Below, piece by piece: positions 45,598 to 55,107 of a stretch of 64,000 nucleotides of DNA. Numbering within the stretch: position 1 is the first letter of the stretch; every line of letters begins with the position of its first letter. The stretch is taken from NCBI RefSeq assembly GCF_018760785.1, contig NZ_JAHHZO010000007.1:248001-312000 (forward strand). Direction: 5' to 3'. The translations under genes were made by a program, and so were the position numbers. Origin of the DNA: Rhizobium sp. CSW-27 (GTDB taxonomy: Bacteria; Pseudomonadota; Alphaproteobacteria; Rhizobiales; Rhizobiaceae). Below the pieces are notes generated by a model, which was not told the DNA's origin, did no database searches, and saw only the letters and a list, made by a program, of their open reading frames with translations.

Positions 45598-46725
45598 ATG
45601 TCTTACGATCTCACGAAATTACCCATTCAGAGCCTGCTGCGGCCGATCTCCGAGGCCGCGGTGGCGCTTGCCCGTCTCGACGAGCGCATCGCCCGCTCGG
45701 CCGTCGGCGCGGGCTTTCTCGAGCGTTCCCATTTCCTCGAGGCGCATGCCTCGCTCTGGGTCGATGGCGAACTCGTCCATCTCGAAGACCTCGTCCTGCA
45801 TGACGCGCTGCGCGATATCCGTGCCCCCACCCACGAACTCACCATCGCCCGCGACATCCTGAAAACCCGCCGCCGCATCGCCGCCCATCCGCCCGCCTGG
45901 GCTCTCTGTGATCAAGGCCTCGCCTCGCTGCGCGGCCGGCCGTGGGCCGGGGCATCATTGGGGGGAGAGGGCGTGCCGGATGAGACGGTGCACCTGTCCG
46001 ATGCTTCGGATGGGGCAGGGCGGGGGTGGGATGAGCCGGCAGACGGTCTGGATGATGCGCTCGCAGCAATCGACGCCGTGCTCGCCCGCTCCGAAGTGGC
46101 AATAGAGGAGGCGAAGACACCGGGGAGCGCCAAAAGCGCGCCGGACAGGGATCCCTTCGTCTACGATCTCGACTGGGATGAGGACGAGCGGCTGGAAGAG
46201 TGGCAGGCCGTGCTGGCGCGCGCCGAGGATCTGCCGCCGGTCCTGCAGGCCATCGTGGCGCTCGATGCCTGGAACGAGATTGCCGTCCTCCAGCACGCGC
46301 CCTGGCTCGGCCGGCTGCTCGCCGCCTCGATCCTGCGCGAAGGAGGTGTGACCACCGGCACCCATCTCGCCGCGCTCAATCTGGGGCTGAAGGCCATCCC
46401 CGTCGATCGGCGCCGGCATCGGGATCGGGAGACACGGCTGCAGGCCATGACCCGGGCGCTGACGATTGCCGCCGAGACAGGGCTGAAGGAGCATGACCGG
46501 CTGGTCCTGGCGCGGCAGATGATGATGCGCAAACTGGAGGGACGGCGGACATCCTCCCGGCTGCCGGAGCTGATCGAGCTTGTCATGGCACGGCCGCTGA
46601 TCTCCGCCGGCATGGTGGCGAAGACGCTTGAGGTCACGCCTCAAGGAGCGCGGCGGATCGTGCAGGAACTCGGGTTGAGGGAGATGACGGGCAGGGGGAG
46701 GTTTCGGGCGTGGGGGATTATCTAG
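45598..46725 (+). CDS. DUF1612/RHE_PE00001-family protein with C-terminal helix-turn-helix
   Basis: 375 residues. It has the N-terminal domain of the Rhizobium plasmid family named RHE_PE00001 ([37 protein letters not shown], Fic/DOC-N-like), an acidic linker (residues 110-190), and a C-terminal DUF1612 helix-turn-helix ([20 protein letters not shown]). The proteins are common on rhizobial plasmids, function unknown. Probably DNA-binding. The preceding dyads may be its own operator. Confidence 0.85.
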   Translation: MSYDLTKLPIQSLLRPISEAAVALARLDERIARSAVGAGFLERSHFLEAHASLWVDGELVHLEDLVLHDALRDIRAPTHELTIARDILKTRRRIAAHPPAWALCDQGLASLRGRPWAGASLGGEGVPDETVHLSDASDGAGRGWDEPADGLDDALAAIDAVLARSEVAIEEAKTPGSAKSAPDRDPFVYDLDWDEDERLEEWQAVLARAEDLPPVLQAIVALDAWNEIAVLQHAPWLGRLLAASILREGGVTTGTHLAALNLGLKAIPVDRRRHRDRETRLQAMTRALTIAAETGLKEHDRLVLARQMMMRKLEGRRTSSRLPELIELVMARPLISAGMVAKTLEVTPQGARRIVQELGLREMTGRGRFRAWGII

Positions 46726-46821
46726 TCGGATAAGTTCTTTTGCCGCCGTCTGTGACGCTGTTTTCCCGTAGCCCTGGCTTCGTAGGCTCACGTTTTCTTC
46801 TGCGCACCTCTCTGATGAGCG

Positions 46822-47079
46822 CTAACACGAAGTCCGGATGGGAAACAGGTCCTCGCCGTAATGGTGAAGCCTCGTGTGATGGCGACGGCATAGCCACCGG
46901 ACTTTCAAAGGCTCATCATATTGATCGTGATGGGCATCGACGGCTGCGTTGCCGCAGACCTCACACGTGTTCTTCCTCAGTTCGCCCACCTTTAAGGCAC
47001 GCTGCACGATGAGGTGAGCCTCATACTTTGTCGGATTGGCTCGTCGCCAGTTTGCCTGACGGGTATCGGTCTTGAGCAT
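46822..47079 (-). CDS. Small HNH-like zinc-finger protein
   Basis: 85 residues. The core is C-E-V-C-G...D-A-H-H-D-Q-Y...W-L-C-R-R-H-H-T-R-L-H-H, which looks like a phage-type HNH endonuclease finger: two CxxC/CxxH knuckles around the HH motif. It is short for an active nuclease and may be a minimal HNH enzyme. Lies with two other small minus-strand genes. Confidence 0.6.
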   Translation of the reverse strand: MLKTDTRQANWRRANPTKYEAHLIVQRALKVGELRKNTCEVCGNAAVDAHHDQYDEPLKVRWLCRRHHTRLHHYGEDLFPIRTSC

Positions 47080-47096
47080 CTATGTAGTCTTCCCGA

Positions 47097-47357
47097 TCAG
47101 TTCAGGGTGTAGCGCTTCCAGGGTATCGCCTGCATAGGCACCCGCGACAGAAAATTAACGAGATCACGTCGACCACGATATGTCGGGACGCCCCGGCTGT
47201 TTTGCGCCATGAGAACAATCGGCACGCCGGGGAATGCTGGCTGGAAGCTATAAGCAACCTCATCGGCTTGAGGGCCGCTGTTGAGAACGTGCGGCTTAAC
47301 AATGACGATGGCGAATGTGACGCCCTGCTCGCGAACTAATGCGCCTTCAAACTGCAT
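47097..47357 (-). CDS. Hypothetical small protein
   Basis: 86 residues from ATG 47357, which has AAGGAGAGAAG right before it. The frame reads as a compact alpha/beta protein (F-A-I-V-I-V-K-P; V-P-I-V-L-M-A-Q) with no known domain. It is 51 bases from the DUF2188 gene, probably the same transcript. Confidence 0.6.
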   Translation of the reverse strand: MQFEGALVREQGVTFAIVIVKPHVLNSGPQADEVAYSFQPAFPGVPIVLMAQNSRGVPTYRGRRDLVNFLSRVPMQAIPWKRYTLN

Positions 47358-47408
47358 TTCTTCTCTCCTTTGATGAAGAGGCCGCCTCACTCCAGGCGGC
47401 CTCAGGTT

Positions 47409-47633
47409 TTAACCACGTGGCGGGAACGGGTCGCGACCGTAGGAATCCTTGTCCCGGATTTGACCGTTGGGACGGTGGATGACCACTTCGCTCTGCTGGT
47501 TGATCGCAATCTTGCGAGCAGCAGCCGCCGCGTCGGCCTGCGTTCCATGCGTGGAGGTCACTCGCTGATTTCCAGCGCCCCGCACGGCCCATTCGCCGTT
47601 GTGGGGAACCACATGCTGATTTTTCTTTGTCAT
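47409..47633 (-). CDS. DUF2188 domain protein
   Basis: 74 residues. Typical DUF2188 sequence: MTKKNQHVVPHNGEWAVRG, then Q-A-D-A-A-A-A-A-R-K-I-A and E-V-V-I-H-R-P-N-G-Q-I. Members are small proteins of unknown function, common in accessory DNA. First gene of the three-gene minus-strand cluster, divergent from ietA. Confidence 0.8.
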   Translation of the reverse strand: MTKKNQHVVPHNGEWAVRGAGNQRVTSTHGTQADAAAAARKIAINQQSEVVIHRPNGQIRDKDSYGRDPFPPRG

Positions 47634-47749
47634 TGCATCAGATTCCTTTTTCTTGAGTGCCAGTCCACTTTACATTAATGAAAATTTAATTGTCAATATG
47701 GCTAATGTGGTTTACGGACTGGGGTATATATTTTACGCATGGAGTGATC

Positions 47750-48874
47750 ATGACCATTGAGATGAAAAATGTGCTGGAGTTAGCCGATGCGGCGTTATCC
47801 GCTGACTACACGCGCGTACGCAGAGCCGCGAATGCGCTCGCGCGAGACCTCGACAAGAATGGTGAGACCTCCATTGCCAAGGAACTCAAGGCGCTGGTTC
47901 GGAAGAGGGGGGTGCCTTTGAAGGCGTCCGGTTACATGGAGTCCCTGCCTGTTGACTCGAAATCCCGGTTGCCGCTTGTCGAAGAGCAGACTTGGCCCGA
48001 TACACCTATTTTCCTAAATGAAAGCGGTTGGCGCGTGTTCAGCGATTTCATCGCGGATGCCCGTCGCATTGATGACTTGAGTGCCAAAGGATTGGCGTCG
48101 CGACTAGGGCTTCTGCTCTCCGGCCCGCCCGGAACAGGTAAGTCTCTTCTTGCCGGGCACATCGCTGCACAGTTGTCACGACCGCTCTACGTCGTCCGGC
48201 TCGACTCCGTGATATCCTCGCTGCTCGGCGATACAGCAAAAAATATTCGCTCGGTTTTTGATTTCGTACCGGCGCGGAACGCTGTTCTATTTCTTGATGA
48301 AATGGATGCTGTTGCAAAACTGCGGGACGATCGACACGAGCTGGGCGAGCTCAAGCGTGTGGTCAATACCGTCATTCAAGCGCTTGATGGGCTGGACCCG
48401 AGTTCGATCGTGGTTGCTGCAACCAATCATGCTCACCTTCTCGATCCTGCGATCTGGAGAAGATTCCCCTACAAAATAGATCTTGGGCTTCCGGAGGAAA
48501 GCGTCCGTGCCGATCTGTGGCGGCATTTTCTCTTTGAGGATAACGATGAAGATGGTCGCGCCGAACTGTTTGCTACAGTGTCAGAAGGACTATCGGGGGC
48601 CGATATCGAAACGATGAGCTTGTCAGCACGGCGTCATGCGGTTCATGATTCGCGTGACATCGATTTTGGAGCCGTCATTGCGGCTCTGTTAGAGCCCCGC
48701 TCAGGGCGGACCGCCCCTGTCCAACGGCAGCCATTGGACGCCGAGCAAAAGCGGCAGGTGGCGATGGCATTGAAGGAGAAACACGGTATTGCGGGCGCGG
48801 ATACCGCCCGCATCCTTGGTGTGTCACGGCAAGCCATTTATGCATATTTGAAGCAACAGGATGGGGAGGCATAG
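47750..48874 (+). CDS. ietA: AAA-ATPase of an IetAS system (antidote component)
   Basis: 374 residues. Walker A G125-P-P-G-T-G-K-S132, Walker B F-L-D183-E184-M-D, sensor A-A-T-N-H and an arginine-finger-like R-R-F-P. A C-terminal helix-turn-helix (ADTARILGVSRQAIYAYLKQ) is fused to the AAA module. In ietAS, first described as stability genes on pTiC58 and later as an anti-phage pair, the AAA-ATPase restrains a subtilisin-like protease. ATG 47750 with TGGAGTG upstream. The protease gene follows after one base, so the pair is coupled. Confidence 0.85.
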   Translation: MTIEMKNVLELADAALSADYTRVRRAANALARDLDKNGETSIAKELKALVRKRGVPLKASGYMESLPVDSKSRLPLVEEQTWPDTPIFLNESGWRVFSDFIADARRIDDLSAKGLASRLGLLLSGPPGTGKSLLAGHIAAQLSRPLYVVRLDSVISSLLGDTAKNIRSVFDFVPARNAVLFLDEMDAVAKLRDDRHELGELKRVVNTVIQALDGLDPSSIVVAATNHAHLLDPAIWRRFPYKIDLGLPEESVRADLWRHFLFEDNDEDGRAELFATVSEGLSGADIETMSLSARRHAVHDSRDIDFGAVIAALLEPRSGRTAPVQRQPLDAEQKRQVAMALKEKHGIAGADTARILGVSRQAIYAYLKQQDGEA

Positions 48875-48875
48875 C

Positions 48876-51134
48876 ATGGCGGAAGTTCGAGACCAGCCCC
48901 TTCTCTATCCTGTTTTGAGCCTTCAAATGGACCCGGCGCTCCGGAGTCCTACAGGGCGCGGCAAGGGCATTGAAAGTATCGTCACGGAGCGCCTCGGCCG
49001 ACAGCAGGAAGTTCTTGCGAGCGAAACACGCGATATCTATGAGCACCGCGCGGAGTTGCCGACATATTCGGGGCTAACTCACCTCGTAGTTCGGATGTTT
49101 ACTGAAGATTCCCTCGCTCCGACACACACACCAGACGACCTCTTCTCCCAGCGTCACGGCTGCAGGCTGGTTGCACCCCTTCCAAGCGGTTATTTGATCG
49201 AGGCCGACATCAAGCAGTTGCCTCGCCTTCTCGACGCGATCCAACGTCCGGTCGGCTATGCGGTGCAAGCAGACATATCGCGAGTTTCGTCCCTGGAGCG
49301 ATTTGATGCGAAAAGTCGATTGCGCGGCCGGTCAGTCAATGAGCTCTGGAATTCCGCGCCGGAGGACGACGATGGACGTTTGTTCGTGGTCTGGCTTGCT
49401 CCTTTTCGTGATCGTGATGCCAAGGTAGAGGTCCTGGAGCGAATTCAGGGCTTTGCCAATGAGAGGTTGGTATTGCCGACTTTCACGAGTGTACGGTTGA
49501 CGCTAGGCACATCAGAGGAAGCGGAAGAACCGCGCGCTTTGACGACGCCGCGACAATCCAGCATAGCAAGGGCCATGCGGGATTACCGAAACACCGGCGT
49601 CGGCCGAGCCACGGTTCGTATTCCGAACAAAGAAGGATTGCGGCAGCTAATCGCCTCCGGTGCTTCCTATCGAATCGATCCTGTGCGGCCCATCAGAGTG
49701 GCGGCCCCTGGCGAAGGAGCTGAGCCTCCTGCGCCGGTAATCGATCAAAACGCACCCGTCGTCGTTGTCGTGGACGGGGGACTGCATGCGAAAAGTTACA
49801 GCGCAGCTGAAGCCTTCAAGGCAACGCCTTTCGTGACGAATGCCCAAGCTGATAAGCTTCATGGCAACTGTGTCAGCTCGCTCGTTGTCCATGGCCACGC
49901 CTGGAATAATAATCGATTGTTGCCGCAGCTGAACTGCCGCATTGGATCGGTTCAGGCGGTCCCCCATAAGAACGCAAACCGTCGTTTCGATGAGCGTGAG
50001 TTGGTTGACTACCTGACGGAGGTTGCACGTCTTTATCCAGAGGCACGCGTCTGGAATATTTCCGCCAATCAAGATGGCATCGGCTTAGACCCCTCAGAAG
50101 TGAGCGTTCTTGGGCATGAAATCAGCCTCTTGGCGAGATCGGCGGGCTTCCTCCCTGTGATCTCCTTTGGAAATGTCAGCCCGGACAACAATTCCCGGCC
50201 CAATCCGCCAGCTGATTGCGAAGCGGCGATTGTCGTGGGTGGCCGTCAGGCGCTCCCGGATGGAACGCCAGGAGACCGTTGCCCTGCCTGCCTGCCCGGT
50301 CCTGGCCCCGATGGGATGATGAAACCGGACTTATCGTGGTTTTCAAATCTCAGGATGCTGGGTGGAGTTGTCGATACGGGAAGCAGTTACGCAACGCCGT
50401 TGGTATCGTCTTTGGCAGCCCACACTTTCGATAGCTTACGTGAACCAACGCCGGATCTGGTTAAGGCTCTCCTCATCAATTCAGCGGAACGCAGCGAGCA
50501 CGATCCCAACCTCGGTTGGGGAACGCCGTATCAAGGGCACCTTCCTTGGACCTGCGCGCCCGGCAGCGTCACGCTTGCGTGGCGGGCACAACTCGAGCCG
50601 GGAACCGCATACTACTGGAACGATATTCCCATCCCTCCCGAGCTGGTGCGAGATGGAAAGTTGTTTGGGCGCGCCAGCCTGACTGCCGTGCTGCGACCCC
50701 TCGTTTCGCCGTTCGGCGGCGCGAATTATTTCGCCTCTCGGTTGGAGACATCTTTGATGTACCCTACTGGGCCAAAGAAATGGCCCTCCCTTCTTGGTTC
50801 AATGAAGGAATCGACACTGCCGGAGAACGACGCTCGTGAAGAGCTGCGAAAATGGCAACCGATCAGAAGGCATTGCCGGGATTTTACCAAAAGCAGTGGG
50901 CTCGGCTTTTCCGGGTCGCATATGCGGCTATATGCGCGCGTTTACATGCGCGACCTCTACCAATTTGGGTGGACGCATCACAGTCAGGCTGGGCCGCAAG
51001 AAGTGGCTTTCGTACTCACGCTTTCGAGCGCTGATGGAGAGAAGTCGATCTATGACTCGACAGCTCGTGCGCTTGGAAACTTCGTTGAAAGCGCGGTCTT
51101 GAACCAAGACATCGAGGTCTCGAATGAGATTTAG
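48876..51134 (+). CDS. ietS: Subtilisin-like serine protease of an IetAS system (toxin/effector)
   Basis: 752 residues. The S8 catalytic triad can be placed at D300 (V-V-V-D-G-G), H329 (L-H-G-N-C) and S504 (GSSYATP). The N-terminal 280 residues show no known domain and may bind IetA or a trigger. No signal peptide, so it acts inside the cell. ATG 48876 is preceded by GGGGAGG within the end of ietA. As an intracellular protease next to an AAA-ATPase, it fits the ietAS toxin/abortive-infection effector. Confidence 0.85.
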   Translation: MAEVRDQPLLYPVLSLQMDPALRSPTGRGKGIESIVTERLGRQQEVLASETRDIYEHRAELPTYSGLTHLVVRMFTEDSLAPTHTPDDLFSQRHGCRLVAPLPSGYLIEADIKQLPRLLDAIQRPVGYAVQADISRVSSLERFDAKSRLRGRSVNELWNSAPEDDDGRLFVVWLAPFRDRDAKVEVLERIQGFANERLVLPTFTSVRLTLGTSEEAEEPRALTTPRQSSIARAMRDYRNTGVGRATVRIPNKEGLRQLIASGASYRIDPVRPIRVAAPGEGAEPPAPVIDQNAPVVVVVDGGLHAKSYSAAEAFKATPFVTNAQADKLHGNCVSSLVVHGHAWNNNRLLPQLNCRIGSVQAVPHKNANRRFDERELVDYLTEVARLYPEARVWNISANQDGIGLDPSEVSVLGHEISLLARSAGFLPVISFGNVSPDNNSRPNPPADCEAAIVVGGRQALPDGTPGDRCPACLPGPGPDGMMKPDLSWFSNLRMLGGVVDTGSSYATPLVSSLAAHTFDSLREPTPDLVKALLINSAERSEHDPNLGWGTPYQGHLPWTCAPGSVTLAWRAQLEPGTAYYWNDIPIPPELVRDGKLFGRASLTAVLRPLVSPFGGANYFASRLETSLMYPTGPKKWPSLLGSMKESTLPENDAREELRKWQPIRRHCRDFTKSSGLGFSGSHMRLYARVYMRDLYQFGWTHHSQAGPQEVAFVLTLSSADGEKSIYDSTARALGNFVESAVLNQDIEVSNEI

Positions 51135-51185
51135 CAGGTCGACGTCTTCCGAATCTGCAATTATCCCTGCAATCGAGGCAGTTAC

Positions 51186-52418
51186 GTGAGGAGTGGTCGG
51201 CTTTCCTTCGGTTTTTCCGAGAGGGAATTTGGCGAAGCGTTGGCTCTCAGGGCCGCTACCGTGGGAGTGAGGCCGGTAGATGCCGTCGAACAGCTGATGA
51301 CACAAATTCTCGTCGAAAATCTTCGGCAGCAAGCGACTTTAGAGCTCCGGAAGATCCCCTCGGTGAAGCTTCACTCGATGTATTTCAAGGAGCGCTGTGC
51401 ATCCTTGGCGCGGCTTGCGGACATCGGATACGAAACCTGGTATGTCGAGCTGGCCTTTTCCACAACCAAAGAGACCATGGTTGACGTCGTTGAGATTGAC
51501 ACGCAGGGTTTGCAACTCAGTCCCATAAATTATGGCCCTGCGGGGCTGATGTCACATCGACTTTGGTCGAAGCAGCTAAAAACCCAAACAAACCACATCC
51601 TGCGTCTGAACCACGTGACGATTCCGCCCAGCATGTTTCTTGAAACCAAGAAAATGATGGAGGCGATTCCCCTTGAGCAGCCGCTGGTCGCGAACCCTCG
51701 ACCTGGGCCGCGTACGCAAGGCTATGAGTTCGGGATCGAGGGCTTTGAGTTTGTTGCATTTGACCATTTGATTACCGGGGAGCGTTGTTTCTGTTCATGC
51801 GCACGCCCGGCCCATGGCAAAATGATATCAGAGGCTATGCGTATTGCGTCTCATTCAGGCGCATGGACCCATCAGGTTGTTCGATTGTTGTCGGATGCGA
51901 CCTACATCGACGAAATATGCCACCTGTGTATCGCCCGTCGCTCGGGACCGGAGGCTGCTGCTGATCTCTACGGTGATGATATTGGGGAGTTTATCGCGCC
52001 GTATATCGATCAGCTGATGTTGATGCCTGGAATGGACAAGCCCACTGCGCGTTCCGAAGTCCAGCACACTCTTGGTCTTAGCCGATGGGTGAGGGAGGCG
52101 GAAATGTACAGTCTGCTGAAAAAGCTATTTCCCGACCAAGTTATCCTAAGGGAGGCGTCGCCCCCATGGCTGGGGCGCCAACGATTAGACGTGTATCTGC
52201 CCGCCATCGGCCTTGCTCTGGAACACCATGGTGAGCAGCACTACAGAGCCATTGCTGCATTCGGAGGAGAAATGGCGCTGAAGCGGAACATGGAACGCGA
52301 TGCATTGAAGAGAAGTCTCTGCGAGCAAAATTCGGTCCAACTTGTCGAGATTCGATTTGATGAGCCAATGACTTTGCCAATGCTTCGCCAGAAACTCCGG
52401 CGTTTCACTGTGGCCTAA
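51186..52418 (+). CDS. Zinc-finger protein with C-terminal EDxHD/VSR-like nuclease domain
   Basis: 410 residues. Two cysteine pairs (C-F-C-S-C and I-C-H-L-C, near residues 200-240) look like a zinc finger. The C-terminal end reads R-L-D335-V-Y-L-P-A-I-G-L-A-L-E346-H-H-G-E-Q-H352-Y, then E-R-D-A-L-K-R and V-E-I-R-F, the pattern of EDxHD homing-endonuclease/VSR-like nucleases. GTG 51186 has GAGG seven bases upstream. It lies 51 bases after ietS and may be a third member of that operon; no ietAS third gene is known to me. Confidence 0.65.
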   Translation: MRSGRLSFGFSEREFGEALALRAATVGVRPVDAVEQLMTQILVENLRQQATLELRKIPSVKLHSMYFKERCASLARLADIGYETWYVELAFSTTKETMVDVVEIDTQGLQLSPINYGPAGLMSHRLWSKQLKTQTNHILRLNHVTIPPSMFLETKKMMEAIPLEQPLVANPRPGPRTQGYEFGIEGFEFVAFDHLITGERCFCSCARPAHGKMISEAMRIASHSGAWTHQVVRLLSDATYIDEICHLCIARRSGPEAAADLYGDDIGEFIAPYIDQLMLMPGMDKPTARSEVQHTLGLSRWVREAEMYSLLKKLFPDQVILREASPPWLGRQRLDVYLPAIGLALEHHGEQHYRAIAAFGGEMALKRNMERDALKRSLCEQNSVQLVEIRFDEPMTLPMLRQKLRRFTVA

Positions 52419-52543
52419 ATCTGTGAGCGACGGCCGCCTTCACGCATCTGGCGCAGCACCCGCTCGTCGTCGGATACGCTAAGTCTCCGGCCTGGCGCCA
52501 GCTCTGCGCTTGGACGCACCTGCCCCGAACGCAATATTTGAAT

Positions 52544-52873
52544 TCAAGAGACGAACTCGTGCAGCAGCTCGATAAACGGGAACTCACACATCCTGGAGTA
52601 ATCCTCCATGCGGCCAGCATCGTGCTCGTTGCGGCGGAGTTCGGCGACCACTTGGTCGGCCCTGGCCAGGATATTGTTGCGTACTTCACTGGTTATGCCG
52701 ATGATCTGCAGACATCCGGGAAGCTTGAACCCGATCGCAGCATCTTCAGTCCTATGGGCGGCTTGCCTGGCCGGACCCAACGAGGGCGGAGCCGCGTATA
52801 AGCGCAAGCGTGCCGTGCTCTTCCACGAGCGCGGTGAAATCCGTAATCGCTTCTCCAGTTTGAGATTGGCCAC
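52544..52873 (-). pseudogene. Possible remnant of a coding region, frame-disrupted
   Basis: The minus strand shows protein-like sequence near the end (I-I-G-I-T-S-E-V-R-N-N-I-L-A-R-A-D and F-P-F-I-E-L-L-H-E-F). Its upstream part looks better in another frame (D-F-T-A-L-V-E-E-H-G-T-L-A). This suggests a short decayed gene between the nuclease gene and the HNH protein gene, which start from opposite directions. No family is recognised. Confidence 0.25.
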
Positions 52874-52888
52874 TCTGGCACAAGCGTA

Positions 52889-54472
52889 TTAAAAGTTATC
52901 ACTGTATGGTTCCCGCCAGGTCAGCAAAAGGCCGTAGTCTCCGTTCTTGAACATTGTCATGATATCTTTACGCTGCTGGGGGTCGTCGATCCGGTGGTCC
53001 CATTCTAGGATGCTGTCGAGCCTCAAGAAGGTGTCCTGGCGAAGGTAGGGATTCATCCTAAGATACTCAGGATCGGCGGCGTGTTCCATCTGCGTCCGGA
53101 AAGTGTTTCGGAGAGCGGCGAACGCTGACACGGCCTCCCTAGCGTGACGGTACCGCCAGTTCGAGCCTGACATTTCGGCAGCCAGATCGAAGTCAATCAC
53201 GTGCGCCATGTTGTCGGCGACTTCGCGAAGGCTCGCCCTCATCTGCTCGATCGTGAGATAGATGTCGGCCAAATCGCGTCGCGACTGACTGAGCCGGGTT
53301 CCGATGTCGGCGCAGTCGGAGCAGACGTCGAGCCAGTGCATCGGCTGAAGGTGAAGGTCGTTCGGAAAGCGGGGAAATAATCTTTCCCGCAGCGCTATCT
53401 CGTCCTTGTCGAGAAGGATTTCGTACTGGGCGACGGCGCGGATATTCCCCGTCCACTTCTTCTTCGAACTTAACCTGATCAGAGACCTTTTCCCGCGCGC
53501 ACAACAGGGACACGCCCAGTCGTCGCCGGTCTCCATCCATTTCCCTGCGACTTTCTCGGGGACATAGTTTTGGTATTCCTCGTCGGTCGGATGCCGTACG
53601 GCCGTCTTCTGGCGTTCCCTCCTGACAAAGTCTTTCTGCACCGAGCGAGCGAGGAAGTCGCTGCGCATCGACTGTAAGAGTCCAGCGTTGATAGTGCCCT
53701 TTGCCGACCTGCTGAAGGCATCGTAGAGTATCTCGGTCTGTCCGACGCGCTGAAACATTCGTCGGTCGATACACAGCCTCCCCTCGGTTCGACGCTGTAG
53801 ATGCCCGGCGGCGAGGTCGCCGAGCAACATGTTGAGGATGGCAAGACGTCGTTCGAAATTCGGCCGCTCCGCCTCCCAGGCCTCCTTCGCGGCTCCGATA
53901 TCGATCTCGTGGTCCTGGTGAGGCGTCGCCTTGACGAAGGTTGCGATCTCCGCAGCCGCGAAGCTGAAATTCGGATTGGTGCCCACCGCCGTCTTCGCCT
54001 TGCCGTCAGCTGCGTTGCATTCCGAGCAGACGAGGGCCTCGTCAAAGCGGACGACAAGGGTACGGATCGTGTCGAGAACGATCGTCGCACCGTCCATCAG
54101 ATTCTCTCTCCAGTCCGGTCCGAGTAGCTTCTCGGCCCTGCGGAGGCCTTCATCCCACAAATGGTCGTGGTGCAGTTCGAGCTTGGCGAGAAGAATTCCG
54201 TTCGATGACTTCCGGAAAATTTCTCGCTTGTGACGCCCGCATCCTCTGCAGGACCAAATCTGACTTTCTAACGCCCAGTTGGAGTTTAACTCGAGGCCTT
54301 TGGCACCGAGTTCCTTCATCGCCCGCTTCGTTTGCTCGCTCCATTTGCCGTCGTAGCTGCGGAAATAGTAATCCATGGCGATGTCGTCGAGCCTGGCGGG
54401 ATGCGGAAAGACCAGCACCTCCGACCAATGACGGTGATCGTCGTCCGGATCGAAATCTGTCATGTCGTCCAC
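52889..54472 (-). CDS. Large HNH/zinc-finger protein of unknown function
   Basis: 527 residues. N-terminal C-R-G-C-G-R-H-K...L-E-L-H-H-D-H...C-S-E-C-N looks like an HNH nuclease knuckle with the HH pair between two CxxC pairs (residues about 75-150). A second pair of CxxC knuckles, C-P-C-C and C-S-D-C, sits around residues 310-390. The rest is helical. GTG 54472 follows GAGGGG; ATG 54463 is an alternative. It is divergent from the Xre-RES pair and isolated in its strand. Defence nuclease is a plausible role; not shown. Confidence 0.65.
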   Translation of the reverse strand: MDDMTDFDPDDDHRHWSEVLVFPHPARLDDIAMDYYFRSYDGKWSEQTKRAMKELGAKGLELNSNWALESQIWSCRGCGRHKREIFRKSSNGILLAKLELHHDHLWDEGLRRAEKLLGPDWRENLMDGATIVLDTIRTLVVRFDEALVCSECNAADGKAKTAVGTNPNFSFAAAEIATFVKATPHQDHEIDIGAAKEAWEAERPNFERRLAILNMLLGDLAAGHLQRRTEGRLCIDRRMFQRVGQTEILYDAFSRSAKGTINAGLLQSMRSDFLARSVQKDFVRRERQKTAVRHPTDEEYQNYVPEKVAGKWMETGDDWACPCCARGKRSLIRLSSKKKWTGNIRAVAQYEILLDKDEIALRERLFPRFPNDLHLQPMHWLDVCSDCADIGTRLSQSRRDLADIYLTIEQMRASLREVADNMAHVIDFDLAAEMSGSNWRYRHAREAVSAFAALRNTFRTQMEHAADPEYLRMNPYLRQDTFLRLDSILEWDHRIDDPQQRKDIMTMFKNGDYGLLLTWREPYSDNF

Positions 54473-54678
54473 GCGAATCCCCTCGGTTCACCTGAGAGCA
54501 ACTTATAACAGAGCCTCGGGAGGACATGAGCCTGGTGATTTACGGACGACGACCGCCCGCCCTAGCTGAGTGTGAATCGCTGCGGGCGCCCAAATGGCAG
54601 TGTTGTGAACGTTGAAGGCGCCGTTCGAGGACGCGTGAGGCGTGATTTATCAAGGGCCTTGCTTGATGTGCGCCAGAA

Positions 54679-54697
54679 TGTGCATATATTGTGCATA
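54679..54697. promoter_or_regulatory. Direct repeats upstream of the Xre-RES pair
   Basis: TGTGCATA occurs at 54679-54686 and again at 54690-54697, 11 bases apart (one helical turn), about 20 bases before the antitoxin ATG. Likely the autoregulatory operator overlapping the promoter. Confidence 0.5.
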
Positions 54698-54717
54698 AGA
54701 TTGAGCGGAGATTAGAT

Positions 54718-55107
54718 ATGGCACAGGCTCAGACAGCACATTCCTACGCAGTTGTTTCTGGCTTTGTTGATAGCCTTCAGGAACCGCGGACACCTTACAT
54801 TTCTCCGTCTCGCCTGTCGAAGGCGCTCGGTGTTAATGTCGCGAACCTTGCAGAATTGACCGGTGTTCATCGCAACACCCTGCGCAATCCCTCCTCCGAA
54901 CGCCTGCAGGGCAGGATGCGGGAAATGATCAAGGCGATCTCTGCGGCCGTCGAGCTGACTGGCGATCTTGCGAAGGCAATCTACTGGTATCGAAATGAAC
55001 CGATTGCCGATTATGGCCACCGCACGTCTGCCGAGCTTGTAGCCGATGGTGAGATAGAGGCTGTTCTTGCGTATATTCGGGACCTGGAGAATGGAGCGCG
55101 CGGGTGA
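54718..55107 (+). CDS. Xre/MbcA/ParS-type antitoxin of a RES toxin pair
   Basis: 129 residues from ATG 54718 (GGAG eight bases upstream). An N-terminal helix-turn-helix (SPSRLSKALGVNVANLAEL) is followed by the MbcA/ParS toxin-binding domain (D-L-A-K-A-I-Y-W-Y-R-N-E-P-I). It binds and neutralises the RES toxin, and represses its operon. Coupled by GTGA overlap to the toxin gene. Confidence 0.88.
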   Translation: MAQAQTAHSYAVVSGFVDSLQEPRTPYISPSRLSKALGVNVANLAELTGVHRNTLRNPSSERLQGRMREMIKAISAAVELTGDLAKAIYWYRNEPIADYGHRTSAELVADGEIEAVLAYIRDLENGARG

